Shown: one piece after another, positions 24,974-35,597 of the stretch | How the letters are laid out: every line of letters starts with the position of its first letter | Position numbering within the stretch: position 1 is the stretch's first letter | Assembly: GCF_021029445.1 (NCBI RefSeq) | Contig: NZ_CP072610.1 | Location: 1,674,001 to 1,738,000 of the forward strand | Source: Pseudomonas wenzhouensis | Lineage (GTDB): Bacteria > Pseudomonadota > Gammaproteobacteria > Pseudomonadales > Pseudomonadaceae | Length of the DNA stretch: 64,000 bases | Direction: 5' to 3' | Notes under the pieces: generated by a model | Database searches by the model: none | Seen by the model: the letters and a program-made list of their open reading frames with translations, nothing else | Told to the model about the DNA's origin: nothing | Position numbers and translations under genes: made by a program

Positions 24974-25447
24974 ATGAGCGATAAAAAAGTTCCTGTTGAA
25001 ATAGATTTGTCATCTGTCATGGCCTTCGAGATGCCCCTGTTTCAGGCGCTGCGGCGCTTGCAGCAGGCGGGGGAGGTGCACGCCAAGCGCCTGGCCCGCT
25101 TCGGTGGGCTGACCCCCATGCAGTTGATGATCCTGCAGGTGCTGGCCAGTGAAGCGCGCCTGACCGCCAGCGTGCTCAGCAGCCGCGTCAGCCTGACGGC
25201 GGCGACGCTGTCCGGCATGCTCGATCGCCTGGAAGAGCGTGGCCTGTTGCAGCGCCAGCGCGATGATCAGGATCGCCGGCGCCAGTGGCTGTTGATCAGC
25301 GCTGCCGGCCGTGAGCTGATCCAGCAGGCACCTTCGTTGATGCCTCCGGAATTCAACCAGCGTTTCGCTGCGCTGGCCGACTGGGAGCGCCACAGCCTGA
25401 CGGCGGCGCTATTGAGAGCGGCCGAGCTGTGCGGCGAGATGGAATGA
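24974..25447 (+). CDS. MarR-family regulator of the NAGGN cluster
   Basis: Winged-helix regulator, 157 residues. The DNA-binding core is LTASVLSSRVSLTAATLSGMLDRLEERGLLQRQRDDQDRRRQWLLIS (about 60-106), with the basic wing RDDQDRRR typical of MarR. ATG 24974 is chosen; TTG/GTG codons three to six bases upstream are less likely. It is divergent from the amidotransferase gene across 108 AT-rich bases, so it probably senses osmotic state or a metabolite and controls both sides. Confidence 0.87.
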   Translation: MSDKKVPVEIDLSSVMAFEMPLFQALRRLQQAGEVHAKRLARFGGLTPMQLMILQVLASEARLTASVLSSRVSLTAATLSGMLDRLEERGLLQRQRDDQDRRRQWLLISAAGRELIQQAPSLMPPEFNQRFAALADWERHSLTAALLRAAELCGEME

Positions 25448-25484
25448 GCTGGGCGATGACCCTAGGTTGCCAAACCGGCCTTTC

Positions 25485-25557
25485 GTAGGACTCCCGCCCC
25501 GGGGCGAAGCTTGTCAATGGCGCAGCGCCCCGGTTCGCGGCGGGGCGCCGCTCCTAC
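25485..25557. repeat. Intergenic palindrome, GTAGGA..CGCCCCGGGGCGAA type
   Basis: GTAGGACTCCCGCCCCGGGGCGAA and TTCGCGGCGGGGCGCCGCTCCTAC are inverted arms around about 25 bp. Same family as 43250-43322 and 15978-16058. Confidence 0.7.
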
Positions 25558-25684
25558 GCATTCGCAGCGGCGACGTGTAACTGCCAGGCATCAGGCGGTG
25601 ACCCCGCCTTTTCAGAAAAAATTCAAGCAGGGTGTTGACTTAGCATCGCCACCTGCATAAAGTGCGCGCCTCGCTAAGGCACAT

Positions 25685-25760
25685 GGGTGATTAGCTCAGC
25701 CGGGAGAGCATCTGCCTTACAAGCAGAGGGTCGGCGGTTCGATCCCGTCATCACCCACCA
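25685..25760 (+). tRNA. tRNA-Val (anticodon TAC)
   Basis: 76 bases with encoded CCA. Acceptor GGGTGAT pairs with ATCACCC; D-arm GCTC..GAGC; anticodon stem CTGCC/GGCAG... read as TCTGCCTTACAAGCAGA with anticodon TAC; T-arm GGCGGTTCGATCCCGTC. First of three tRNAs. Confidence 0.95.
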
Positions 25761-25795
25761 TAGCCCTAGTGAGAAGGACGAAAGTCCACCGACGC

Positions 25796-25872
25796 GCAGC
25801 GGTAGTTCAGTCGGTTAGAATACCGGCCTGTCACGCCGGGGGTCGCGGGTTCGAGTCCCGTCCGCTGCGCCA
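25796..25872 (+). tRNA. tRNA-Asp (anticodon GTC), copy 1
   Basis: 77 bases with CCA. Acceptor GCAGCGG/CCGCTGC, D-loop AGTTCAGTCGGTTAGAAT, anticodon loop CCTGTCACG (GTC), T-loop GGGTTCGAGTCCC. The usual first pair G-C with GGAGCGG is here GCAGCGG. Confidence 0.95.
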
Positions 25873-25980
25873 TTATTTCCCAGATCGACGATTAGTCGGT
25901 TTGAGATGGCAAAGCCCGCAAGGGCGCCATCCGATGCAAGACGTTTTAAAGAGTTCTCTGGACGAAAGTCCAACCGACAC

Positions 25981-26057
25981 GCAGCGGTAGTTCAGTCGGT
26001 TAGAATACCGGCCTGTCACGCCGGGGGTCGCGGGTTCGAGTCCCGTCCGCTGCGCCA
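25981..26057 (+). tRNA. tRNA-Asp (anticodon GTC), copy 2
   Basis: Identical to copy 1. The bases just before each copy (GGACGAAAGTCCA..CCGAC.CGCAGCGG) are also nearly identical, so the duplication included upstream spacer sequence. Confidence 0.95.
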
Positions 26058-26063
26058 TATAGG

Positions 26064-26097
26064 AAACCCGCTGATCGCAAGATCAGCGGGTTTTTTA
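26064..26097 (+). terminator. Terminator of the tRNA-Val/Asp/Asp unit
   Basis: AACCCGCTGATC GCAA GATCAGCGGGTT, a perfect 12-bp stem, followed by TTTTATT. The group II intron begins four bases after it. Confidence 0.9.
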
Positions 26098-26100
26098 TTG

Positions 26101-26782
26101 GTGCGCCAGGCATGGCGCGTAGCGCCGTGACTGGCGCTGTTCGGTTCACTGTGGTGGTGAGCTGGACGACTAGGAGGTGAAAGTCCTCTACACACCCGGC
26201 AAGGGGAAGTGTTAGCCAGAGGCAAGGGTGTCGTGGGTGACTGCGAATCTGAAGGAAGCCCGAGGCAAAATGCTGGCCTGACGAACAGGAAGCGGATTAG
26301 GCGGTGCAGCGGGGTAAGGTAGCCAAAATTGCCAAAGCCCAATACTTGCACGGAACGCTGTGACGTAGATCCGACAGGCATAAGCAGGAAAGTCGCGCGA
26401 ATTACCCTGGGAGATCTGTTTGACCTGCCATGTGCTACCGGAGCCGCGAGGTGACGGGATGGGCGAACAGAAGTCAGCAGAGGCCGTAGTAGTTGCTCGC
26501 AACCGGAGCAATGAAGGGCTGAACCTGTCATGAGTGGATAGTCAGGTGTGCTCTCTGTTGGAGCGTAAAGCAGAAGCGTCGTGAACAGCGGCGGTCGAGA
26601 CCATCAGGAGGTAGGAGTCGGAAACTCCGAGGGCCGGTCTGGGCGCTTAGTTACCACGGGCGACACATCAACGGAACCAAGCTCGCTGACGCTGTTGGTC
26701 AGTAGGCAGGAACCGCCGTATACGGAACCGTACGTACGGTGGTGTGGGAGGACGGCGGGGGTGACCCCGCCTCCTACCCGAT
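26101..26782 (+). mobile_element. ORF-less group II intron (class C type)
   Basis: The element starts GTGCGCC, matching the GUGYG intron 5' end, directly after an intrinsic terminator, the preferred target of class C introns. The 5' part contains GACTAGGAGGTGAAAGTCCTC as in domain I of these introns. The 3' part has a domain V-like hairpin GAACCGCCGTATACGGAACC...CGTACGGTGG (26709-26745) and a domain VI stem GGCGGGG GTGA CCCCGCC with CTACCCGAT (bulged A, 3' AT). Only 682 bases long, it has no room for the reverse-transcriptase/maturase ORF, so it must be inert or act in trans with another copy. No genuine ORF lies inside it. Confidence 0.8.
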
Positions 26783-26863
26783 TCCTGCGACTTTCAGTCA
26801 TCTTGTCTTCATGTTGCCAGCGTAGCTTGCTATCGATCAGTTGAAATGACGGGAGAGCAGCAG

Positions 26864-26947
26864 ATGGACGATTACCAGGAAGAATTGCTCGAGCGCGATG
26901 CCTTCGATCAGGACGTAACCGAGGCCGACGACGCCACCGAGCTCTGA
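26864..26947 (+). CDS. Small acidic ORF, 27 aa
   Basis: MDDYQEELLERDAFDQDVTE plus seven more residues. It has GGGAG 10 bases before ATG and strong acidic bias (12 Asp/Glu of 27). It overlaps the 3' end of the convergent AraC gene by 40 bases. Unknown function; it may be a real small protein or chance. Confidence 0.35.
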   Translation: MDDYQEELLERDAFDQDVTEADDATEL

Positions 26948-27990
26948 GATGCGCTGTCGGCCCGGCGTTGTGCGCGTCGATAGTCGCCGGGCGTCTGTCC
27001 GAGCCAGCGCTTGAAAGCGCGCTGAAAAGCCTCGGCCGAGGCGAAGCCGAGCAGGTAGGCGATCTCACCGAAGGCCAGCTCGGTATCGCGGATATAGGCC
27101 GTGGCCAGGTCACGGCGGGTATCGTTGAGAATGGCGCGGAACTGCGTGCCTTCTTCGGCCAGTTTGCGCCGCAGTGTCCAGCTCGGCAGGTGCAGGCGCC
27201 TGGCTACTTCCTCCAGATCCGGTTCGTGGCCGTGCAGCAGCGGCCCGAGTAGCTGGATCACCCGTTCACGCAGGCTGCGCGTGCGGGTCAGCTGCTCCAG
27301 CTCGCGCTCGCACAACTCCACGAGATGGCGCCAGGTGCCGGGGCAGTGCTGCGGGTTGCGCAGGGCCAGGCTGTCGTTGCTCAGGCGCAAGCGGTTGGCG
27401 TTGGCGGAAAACTCCAGCGGGCAGCCGAACAGCGCTGCATAGCGCTCGGCGTACTCCGGTTCGGGAAATTCGATCTCGACTCTTTCCGGGCTGATGTCAT
27501 GGCCGACCACCTGGGCCAGGTTGGCCTGCCAGCCGGCCAGCACCGAATCCACCACGAAGCGGTTGTAGGCGTTGTAGGGGCTGATGGAATAGAACTGCAG
27601 CCAGGCGCCGCGCGGGTCTTCATCGAAGCTCGAGCGGCCGCGATAGTTGGCGGCATACAGTGGCTCGAAGCGCGTCAGGGTGCGCGCTGCCTCGCGCAGG
27701 TTCGGTGCCTGCGCGGCGCAGATGCCGGCCAGGCCAACCTGGCTTGGGTGGCTGTGCCTGCCCATCTCCAGCCCGAGTGCAGGATCAGCGCAGAGGGCGA
27801 TGGCGCTGTGGCCCAGGCGCATGAAACGAGGGATCGACAGGCGCGCGCGTGGCTCGCTCAGGCGGGCGGTGTCGAGGCCGAATTGTTGCAGCAGGGGCTG
27901 TGGATCGTGCCCCTTGGCGCGCAGTGCGGCGGCCAGTGGTTGGGTGAAACCGACGGAGAGGTCGCCAAGGCGAACGCGAGAGCTCTTCAT
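26908..27990 (-). CDS. AraC-family transcriptional regulator
   Basis: The 360-residue product has an N-terminal ligand-binding domain of the same class as the 6037-7035 regulator (PLAAALRAKGHDPQPLLQQFGL, PALGLEMGR) and a C-terminal double helix-turn-helix with VARRLHLPSWTLRRKLAEEG and IAYLLGFASAEAFQRAFKRWLGQTPGDYR. Its ATG at 27990 overlaps the last bases of the nitrilase-fold gene, so the two are one unit. Paired direct repeats at 29082-29113 upstream of that unit are a likely autoregulatory target. Confidence 0.88.
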   Translation of the reverse strand: MKSSRVRLGDLSVGFTQPLAAALRAKGHDPQPLLQQFGLDTARLSEPRARLSIPRFMRLGHSAIALCADPALGLEMGRHSHPSQVGLAGICAAQAPNLREAARTLTRFEPLYAANYRGRSSFDEDPRGAWLQFYSISPYNAYNRFVVDSVLAGWQANLAQVVGHDISPERVEIEFPEPEYAERYAALFGCPLEFSANANRLRLSNDSLALRNPQHCPGTWRHLVELCERELEQLTRTRSLRERVIQLLGPLLHGHEPDLEEVARRLHLPSWTLRRKLAEEGTQFRAILNDTRRDLATAYIRDTELAFGEIAYLLGFASAEAFQRAFKRWLGQTPGDYRRAQRRADSASQSSVASSASVTS

Positions 27991-29012
27991 AGCCAGATAT
28001 TGACCAGTTGTGCGCCCCGGTCGCTGGCGCTGTGAGTGCTGCGGCCAGCGTCGAAGGCGAGCGCGGTGGGCTGGCCGCTGCGCTCCCACAATCTGCCGCG
28101 CAGATGGACTTTCAGCCCGGCGCGAATGCCGTGGGCCTGCAGGTGTGCGATGAGCGGCGTGTCGTCCGTATGGCCGTCGAGGTCGCTGGGTATGGCCAGC
28201 AGCTCGATGGCTTCATCGTGCGGCGTCTGAGCCCGGGCAAGGTGGCGGGTGTCGCTGCCGAGGAGCACGCCAAGTCGACCGGCCGGAGTCTCCAGCACCT
28301 GCAGGGTGTCGGCTGCTGCGGTGGTCAGTGTGCCGGCCTCGAAGGCATGGCGCTGCGGTTGTCCCAGTGGTTGGCCGGTGCGGTCGAATACCAGGCTGAC
28401 GTTGTACAGCGGCCCACGGCCGACATCGAGGCGACCCTGATGCAGGCGAGGCTCGGGCAGGACGATGGAGCCGGCCACCAGGGTGATCCGGTAATCGCGG
28501 GCCAGGTCGCCGAACAGTGGCTGATAGTCATGCGCCATGCGCTTGGCCTTGGTGCGCAGCAGAGCATCGTCCAGGCGTGCGTCGCCGTCAGCGTTGAGCC
28601 AGGCGCCGAGAAAATCCACCGGGTTGCGCGCCGCCAGCCAACGCAGCGCCTGGTGGCGCTCGTCGGCGCGGTACAGCGCATCCTTCTCATCAACAGCCAG
28701 CAGCCAGGTGCCGATATGTTCGGGCAGCACGACGACGGTGCGTTCGCTGAGCAGGCCTTGTTCGCGGGCGTGATCCAGATAGGCCGCCAGTTTCAGGCGC
28801 AGGCGCGCCAGGCTCTGGTAGTCGGCGGCGAACAGCTCCGGCTGGATGCCCAGCAGGTTGCCGCGCGTGCCGGGCTGACCAATATTCAGCGCCACCTGGC
28901 TACGCAGGTCGGACAGGTAATGGCTGCCGGGGCGTTGCTCGATCCAGTGGGCGTAGCTGCCGAGGGCGGTCAGCAGGACGAGCGATAGCACGAGGGTGAT
29001 CAGTAGGCGCAT
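27987..29012 (-). CDS. Membrane-anchored nitrilase-fold protein, probably non-catalytic
   Basis: The 341-residue product has an N-terminal membrane anchor (LLITLVLSLVLLTALGSYAHW, about 2-22) and a carbon-nitrogen hydrolase fold. The catalytic Glu is present in VVVLPEHIGTWL, but the region aligning with the catalytic Lys reads GQPQRHAFE and that with the catalytic Cys (usually IC.D) reads GVLLGSDTRH. Both Lys and Cys therefore seem to be missing. It may be a binding or sensor protein for the AraC gene downstream, with which it overlaps by four bases. If my alignment is off by a few residues the activity call could change. Confidence 0.72.
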   Translation of the reverse strand: MRLLITLVLSLVLLTALGSYAHWIEQRPGSHYLSDLRSQVALNIGQPGTRGNLLGIQPELFAADYQSLARLRLKLAAYLDHAREQGLLSERTVVVLPEHIGTWLLAVDEKDALYRADERHQALRWLAARNPVDFLGAWLNADGDARLDDALLRTKAKRMAHDYQPLFGDLARDYRITLVAGSIVLPEPRLHQGRLDVGRGPLYNVSLVFDRTGQPLGQPQRHAFEAGTLTTAAADTLQVLETPAGRLGVLLGSDTRHLARAQTPHDEAIELLAIPSDLDGHTDDTPLIAHLQAHGIRAGLKVHLRGRLWERSGQPTALAFDAGRSTHSASDRGAQLVNIWL

Positions 29013-29081
29013 GTCAGATTTTCGGCTTGATTGCGTTGCAGGGTAGGACGATGGAGTCGTGCTGCCAAGCGAGGTTGCAAT

Positions 29082-31247
<2,166 letters not shown>

Positions 31248-31308
31248 TCGAACCGACGCCCCGCCTTGAGCGGGGCGTTTGCTTTCAGGCCTGAAAAAGG
31301 AGAAACCG

Positions 31309-31740
31309 ATGTCGCTCGATGCCCAGTTGCATCCGCTCGTTGCAGCCAGCCTCGCGCGCTGGCACCAGTTCGTTGCCGCCAGGGATCTGAGCGCTCTGCC
31401 CGAGCTGCTGCACCCGCAGGCGGTGTTTCGCTCGCCCATGGCGCACAGCCCATATCCGGGGGCGCAGGCGGTCAATCTGATTCTCAATACCGTGATCAAG
31501 GTCTTCGAGGATTTCACCTATCACCGCGAGTTGGTCAGTGCCGACGGCCTCAGTGTGGTACTGGAGTTTTCCGCGAAGGTCGCTGGACGCGAGTTGAAGG
31601 GCATCGACCTGATTCGCTTTGACGAGTCGGGGCGCATCCTCGAGTTCGAGGTCATGGTGCGGCCAATGAGTGGCCTGCAGGCGCTGGGTGCCGAAATGGC
31701 GCAGCGCCTGGCCCCCTTGCTCGCCGCTGCCAGGGGCTGA
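31309..31740 (+). CDS. Nuclear transport factor 2-like (SnoaL-type) protein
   Basis: The 143-residue product has the cone-shaped NTF2/SnoaL fold pattern: LARWHQFVAARDLSALPELLHPQAVFRSPM at the start, VFEDFTYHRELVSADGLSVVLEFSAKV in the middle, and IRFDESGRILEFEVMVRP. Such proteins are small isomerases, hydrolases or binders; no function can be assigned. It follows fadH by 61 bp and may be co-transcribed with it. SD AAGGAG precedes the ATG. Confidence 0.82.
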   Translation: MSLDAQLHPLVAASLARWHQFVAARDLSALPELLHPQAVFRSPMAHSPYPGAQAVNLILNTVIKVFEDFTYHRELVSADGLSVVLEFSAKVAGRELKGIDLIRFDESGRILEFEVMVRPMSGLQALGAEMAQRLAPLLAAARG

Positions 31741-32060
31741 TTTGCCGGCTGCACAGGGTGTTTGACGGCCAGACCGCGCTGGCGAGGTGCGGCACCACTG
31801 TCCCGCCGGCAGACAAAACGTTTGCGGCGATTGTTGGCCGATCAACGCTTCGTTAGTTTCCGCTCTCGTCACATTTTCGCGCCAGCGCCTGTCTTTCCGC
31901 GTCGGTGCACAGGCCCAGTGCCAACCCAGTCACATTGCCGGGGGGCGGTTTTCCCCTAGACTTGGCTGACCTGTCAGGGAAGATTGTGTGCCGGAGCGGC
32001 CGCCGCTCTGGTTGCCGACGCCGTGCGCGTATATTCCCCGGTTGGTCCAGAGGGTCTTCA
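31741..32060. other. 320-bp intergenic region
   Basis: No gene is visible. GTCACATT occurs twice (about 31867 and 31929) without clear symmetry. It presumably carries the promoter of the coiled-coil gene at 32061. Confidence 0.5.
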
Positions 32061-33428
32061 ATGAGCATGCAGAACAAGCCGCAGATGGTGGAAGCCGTGC
32101 TGTTCTTCAGTGAACGCGGTATCTGCAAACAGATGATGTTCCCTGAGTTCGAAGCCTTGCTCGACGGTGTGGTGAACATGCCCGAATTCGCCGACGAGCA
32201 GATGCGCGCGGTGTTCGTGGTGATCAACCCGCGTCTGCTGGTCAGGGCGGCGGTGTTCTTCTTTCTGGATTTCGATGAGGATGGCCGCCCGGACAAGGGC
32301 TGGAACATCCCTCTGCAGCACCTGGCCGAGCGTGCCGGGCGTGGCCCGGATCTCGGCGCCGGGCCGATTCGTCTGGCCTGTCGCAGTCAGTGCCCGGTGT
32401 CATGGCACCAGATGCACCTGTGGGATCCCAGCTTGGCACCGGGACAAAACGATCTGGTCTTGCTGCGTGATGCGGTCAAGCGCAATCAGCTCGGCTTGCT
32501 GATCGAGGACGACAGCGCCCAGGTGGTGGTCGCCGAGCGCTTGCAGGTGGCCTCCGAAGACAAATGGTATGCACCGGATCCGGCCAAGGAAGTGGCCGAT
32601 CAGTTGGCGCAGAAAATGGATCAGGAACACCGCGCCAAGACCGCGCAACTGATTCAGCAGCAGCGTCTGCGCATCACCAGCCTGACCCAGCAGCACGAAG
32701 AGGAACTGGCCAAGCTCAAGCTGGCCAGCGAAGAGCAGAACAAGCATCTGCAGGCGCAGATTCATGGGCTGCATCAGGCGCTGCGTCAACAGGAAGAACT
32801 CAACGCCAGCCTCAAGGCGCAACTGGCGGCGCAGGCGGAAAGCTTCCAGAGCAGCCGTGAGGAGATGACGCAGCAGTTGCGCGCCCTCGAGCGTCATGGC
32901 CGTACCGAGGGCGATATCCTGCGCGAGCAGTTCGATCACGAAATGCGGGCGAAAGTCGCGGCAGCCGTGGCGCAGTACAAGGAGCAGATCGCCGTGCGTG
33001 ACGTCGAGCTGGCCTATCGCAATGAACTCGATGCCCAGTTGCAGGCCGACATTGAGCGCCTCAAGCGAGAGCGCGACGCCTTTGCCAGCCAGGGCAGCGA
33101 GCAGATACTCGAACGCCTGGCCAAGTTGGGCGTCGTATTCGTGGTGTACCATCCCGGTGCCGGGCACCTGACCATTGCCTTGCAGGATATCGCCCGTTAT
33201 CAGGACAATCCCATGGCCTACGCCGCTAGCAAATGCTTCGTATCCGAAGAGCAGTACCGCCATTGGCTGGCGCACTATCAGCAGCCCAGCTGTGACGCGA
33301 CCCTGCCCAGTGGCGAGCGCTGCGCCATTCCCATCGATCGCGTCGATACGCCCAGTCGCTTCAGTCTGGGTGAGTCCAACTGCTGCTCGCGGCACAAGGC
33401 CAGTAGCCGCCTGCGTACTGTCAGCTGA
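32061..33428 (+). CDS. Conserved coiled-coil protein, 455 aa
   Basis: Cytoplasmic protein of unknown function. Residues about 1-165 form a globular domain with FFLDFDEDGRPDKGWNIPL and VSWHQMHLWDPSL. Residues about 180-365 are a long coiled coil rich in Gln, Glu and Lys (RITSLTQQHEEELAKLKLA, MTQQLRALERHG, VAAAVAQYKEQIAVRDVEL). The C-terminal domain (about 370-455) has a Cys/His set in SCDATLPSGERCAIPI and SNCCSRHK, suggestive of zinc binding. It ends two bases before the next gene. Pseudomonas genomes carry similar genes at this locus, as I recall. Confidence 0.7.
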   Translation: MSMQNKPQMVEAVLFFSERGICKQMMFPEFEALLDGVVNMPEFADEQMRAVFVVINPRLLVRAAVFFFLDFDEDGRPDKGWNIPLQHLAERAGRGPDLGAGPIRLACRSQCPVSWHQMHLWDPSLAPGQNDLVLLRDAVKRNQLGLLIEDDSAQVVVAERLQVASEDKWYAPDPAKEVADQLAQKMDQEHRAKTAQLIQQQRLRITSLTQQHEEELAKLKLASEEQNKHLQAQIHGLHQALRQQEELNASLKAQLAAQAESFQSSREEMTQQLRALERHGRTEGDILREQFDHEMRAKVAAAVAQYKEQIAVRDVELAYRNELDAQLQADIERLKRERDAFASQGSEQILERLAKLGVVFVVYHPGAGHLTIALQDIARYQDNPMAYAASKCFVSEEQYRHWLAHYQQPSCDATLPSGERCAIPIDRVDTPSRFSLGESNCCSRHKASSRLRTVS

Positions 33429-33430
33429 CG

Positions 33431-34372
33431 TTGGCGTTACGTATTCCCCACTGGCGCCCGACGGCGCCGCTGCAGCGCGTGAGTCTGCCCTGGCTCGAGG
33501 CCGCGGGTGTCGAGCTCGCCTGCCTGCGGCTCGATCTTGTCGATCCGCTGCTGTCCGGCAACAAATGGTTCAAGCTCGAACCCCATCTTCAGCAGGCCAT
33601 GGCTGCTGGCGCACCGGGCGTGATCAGTCTGGGTGGTGCGCATTCCAATCACCTTCATGCCCTGGCGGCGGCGGGGCAGCGTTTCGGCTTCGCCTGCGTT
33701 GGGCTGTTGCGCGGTGAGCCACAGCAGACTCCGACTATCGATGATCTGCAGCGCATGGGCATGCACCTGCACTGGTTGGGTTATGGCGGTTATCGTGCGC
33801 GTCATCAGGCGGATTTCTGGATGCCCTGGCTGGCGCGTTACCCGAATTTCCAGGTGGTCGGCGAGGGTGGTCTGGGGCTTATGGGCGCTCAGGGCTGCAG
33901 TGCTCTGGTGGCGATGGCTGAAGCGCAATTGGCCGATATCGGCTGGCCGGATTTCGATGCCTGGTGGCTGGCGGCCGGTACGGGCACGACGTTGGCCGGC
34001 GTGGCCCTGGCCGAGCAACGGCGCATGCTGTTTGGCGCCATGGCCGTGCCGGGCAGCCACGGTGTCGCTACTCAGGTCGCCGCGCTGCTCGATGAGGCCG
34101 GGGTGGCAGGGCGGCGTTACCAGTTGATCGAAGCGGCGCGTGGCGGTTTTGCGCGTCTCGACGCATCTCTACACCAGTTCATTCGCGACACCGAGCAGGC
34201 CTGCGCTGTACCACTGGAGCCTGTGTATACCGGCAAGGCACTGATGGCGCTGTGTGATTTCTGCGAAAGTGCGCAACTGGCACGCGGCAGCCGGCTGATC
34301 TTCATTCATACTGGCGGCTTGCAAGGGCGGCGGGCGCTGATGGGCGCAGATGCCGACTACACTCAGGTTTGA
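33431..34372 (+). CDS. ACC deaminase/D-cysteine desulfhydrase-like PLP enzyme
   Basis: Fold-type II PLP enzyme, 313 residues. The PLP Lys lies in LSGNKWFKLEPHL (about 42-54), followed by GVISLGGAHSNHLHALAAAGQRFG, the substrate-binding SNH, and a phosphate-binding loop AAGTGTTLAGVAL. The C-terminus IFIHTGGLQGRRALMG is typical. It could act on D-cysteine or another amino acid; true ACC deaminase activity is not shown. The TTG start two bases after the upstream stop has a weak ribosome site, so a start slightly downstream is possible. Confidence 0.85.
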   Translation: MALRIPHWRPTAPLQRVSLPWLEAAGVELACLRLDLVDPLLSGNKWFKLEPHLQQAMAAGAPGVISLGGAHSNHLHALAAAGQRFGFACVGLLRGEPQQTPTIDDLQRMGMHLHWLGYGGYRARHQADFWMPWLARYPNFQVVGEGGLGLMGAQGCSALVAMAEAQLADIGWPDFDAWWLAAGTGTTLAGVALAEQRRMLFGAMAVPGSHGVATQVAALLDEAGVAGRRYQLIEAARGGFARLDASLHQFIRDTEQACAVPLEPVYTGKALMALCDFCESAQLARGSRLIFIHTGGLQGRRALMGADADYTQV

Positions 34373-34393
34373 CCAGCGGAGCCTGGAACCCTC

Positions 34394-35503
34394 ATGAGCG
34401 AACCCCTAACCCCGGAACAACTGCGCAGCCTGACGCCGCTCAATGCGCTTTCCGCGCAGCAGTGGCGCGAGTTGCGCAGCCAGTTGGTGCCACAACCGCT
34501 GTTGGCCGGGCAGTTGCTGTTTCGCCAGGGCGACCAGGCGCGACTGACCTGCTACCTGCTGGCCGGCGAGCTGCAATTGCAGGATGCCAGCGGGCGTACG
34601 CAGAGGGTGCAGGCCGGCAGCGAGATCAGTTGTCACCCGTTGTCGCCGGGTTTGCCGCGTTTGCATGATGCCCGTGCCCTGAGTGATGTCAGCGTGCTGA
34701 TGATCGACAGTGCCACGCTCGATCGCCTGCTGACCTGGCGCCTGGCGCATCAGGATCTGTTGCTGGCGCTGCAACAGGGCGGCGCCGATATCGAGTGGCT
34801 GGAGCGCCTGCTGGAGAATCCGCTGTTCGCCAAGGTGCCGCCGGCCAACGTGCAGAGCATGCTGGGCCGGCTGCACAAGGTCGAGCTGGCAGCCGGCAGC
34901 CAGATTATCGAAGAGGGTGCCACTGGCGATTGTTGTTATTTCCTGGAAAGTGGCCGCGCCGAGGTGATTCGCAGTGCCGGCAGCGACCGTCAGGTGCTGG
35001 CCGAGCTGGAAGTCGGCGCCTGCTTCGGTGAAGAAGCGCTGCTGGCCGACCGGCCGCGCAATGCCACGGTAACCATGGTCGAGGCTGGCAGCGTGCTGCG
35101 CCTGGATCGTCAGGATTTCTTCGCCCTGCTCAAGGCGCCGGTGGTGGCGGAAGTTTCCCTGGGTGAGGCGGCCAGACTGTTGACTCAGGGCGCGCAATGG
35201 CTGGATGTACGGCTGCAGGAAGAATACGAGCAGGCGCATGCGCTGCAGGCGCTGCATATGCCGTTGCAGCTATTACGCCTCAAGGCGCGCCTGCTGGATC
35301 GCTCGCGTACCTATCTGTGTTACTGCGACAGCGGCAAGCGCAGCAGCAGTGCGGTGTTTCTGCTCTCGCAACTGGGCTACAGCGTTTACGCCCTGCGTGG
35401 GGGGCTGGAGGCCTTGCCAGCGGTGCAGCGCGATGCGTTGCTGTGTGAAAACGGCGCCGGCTATCTGGCCCGTTCCGGTGGTCGTACCGAGCGCAGCCGC
35501 TGA
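34394..35503 (+). CDS. Double cyclic-nucleotide-binding domain protein fused to rhodanese
   Basis: The 369-residue product has a degenerate cNMP-binding domain (about 15-115), a second clearer one (about 135-250; FAKVPPANVQSML, GATGDCCYFLESGRAEV, VGACFGEEALLADRPRNATV) and a C-terminal rhodanese domain (about 262-355) with the active loop CDSGKRS containing the sulfur-carrying Cys. No DNA-binding domain is present. The second domain's phosphate-binding cassette suggests it may sense a cyclic nucleotide that controls sulfur transfer. It lies 22 bp after the PLP enzyme gene. Confidence 0.85.
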   Translation: MSEPLTPEQLRSLTPLNALSAQQWRELRSQLVPQPLLAGQLLFRQGDQARLTCYLLAGELQLQDASGRTQRVQAGSEISCHPLSPGLPRLHDARALSDVSVLMIDSATLDRLLTWRLAHQDLLLALQQGGADIEWLERLLENPLFAKVPPANVQSMLGRLHKVELAAGSQIIEEGATGDCCYFLESGRAEVIRSAGSDRQVLAELEVGACFGEEALLADRPRNATVTMVEAGSVLRLDRQDFFALLKAPVVAEVSLGEAARLLTQGAQWLDVRLQEEYEQAHALQALHMPLQLLRLKARLLDRSRTYLCYCDSGKRSSSAVFLLSQLGYSVYALRGGLEALPAVQRDALLCENGAGYLARSGGRTERSR

Positions 35504-35537
35504 GCGGCACCGACGCTGCCGCAGCTCATCGAAGGCC

Positions 35538-35597
35538 GTAGCCCGGATGAAATCCGGGGGTCGTTGACGCATGCGTCGCTGATTGCATCCGGGCTAC
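35538..35597. repeat. REP palindrome pair (GTAGCCCGGAT type)
   Basis: GTAGCCCGGATGAAATCCGGGGG and GATTGCATCCGGGCTAC are inverted arms around about 20 bp, a typical Pseudomonas REP/BIME. The stop codon of the DUF1853 gene lies within the right arm. Confidence 0.8.
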
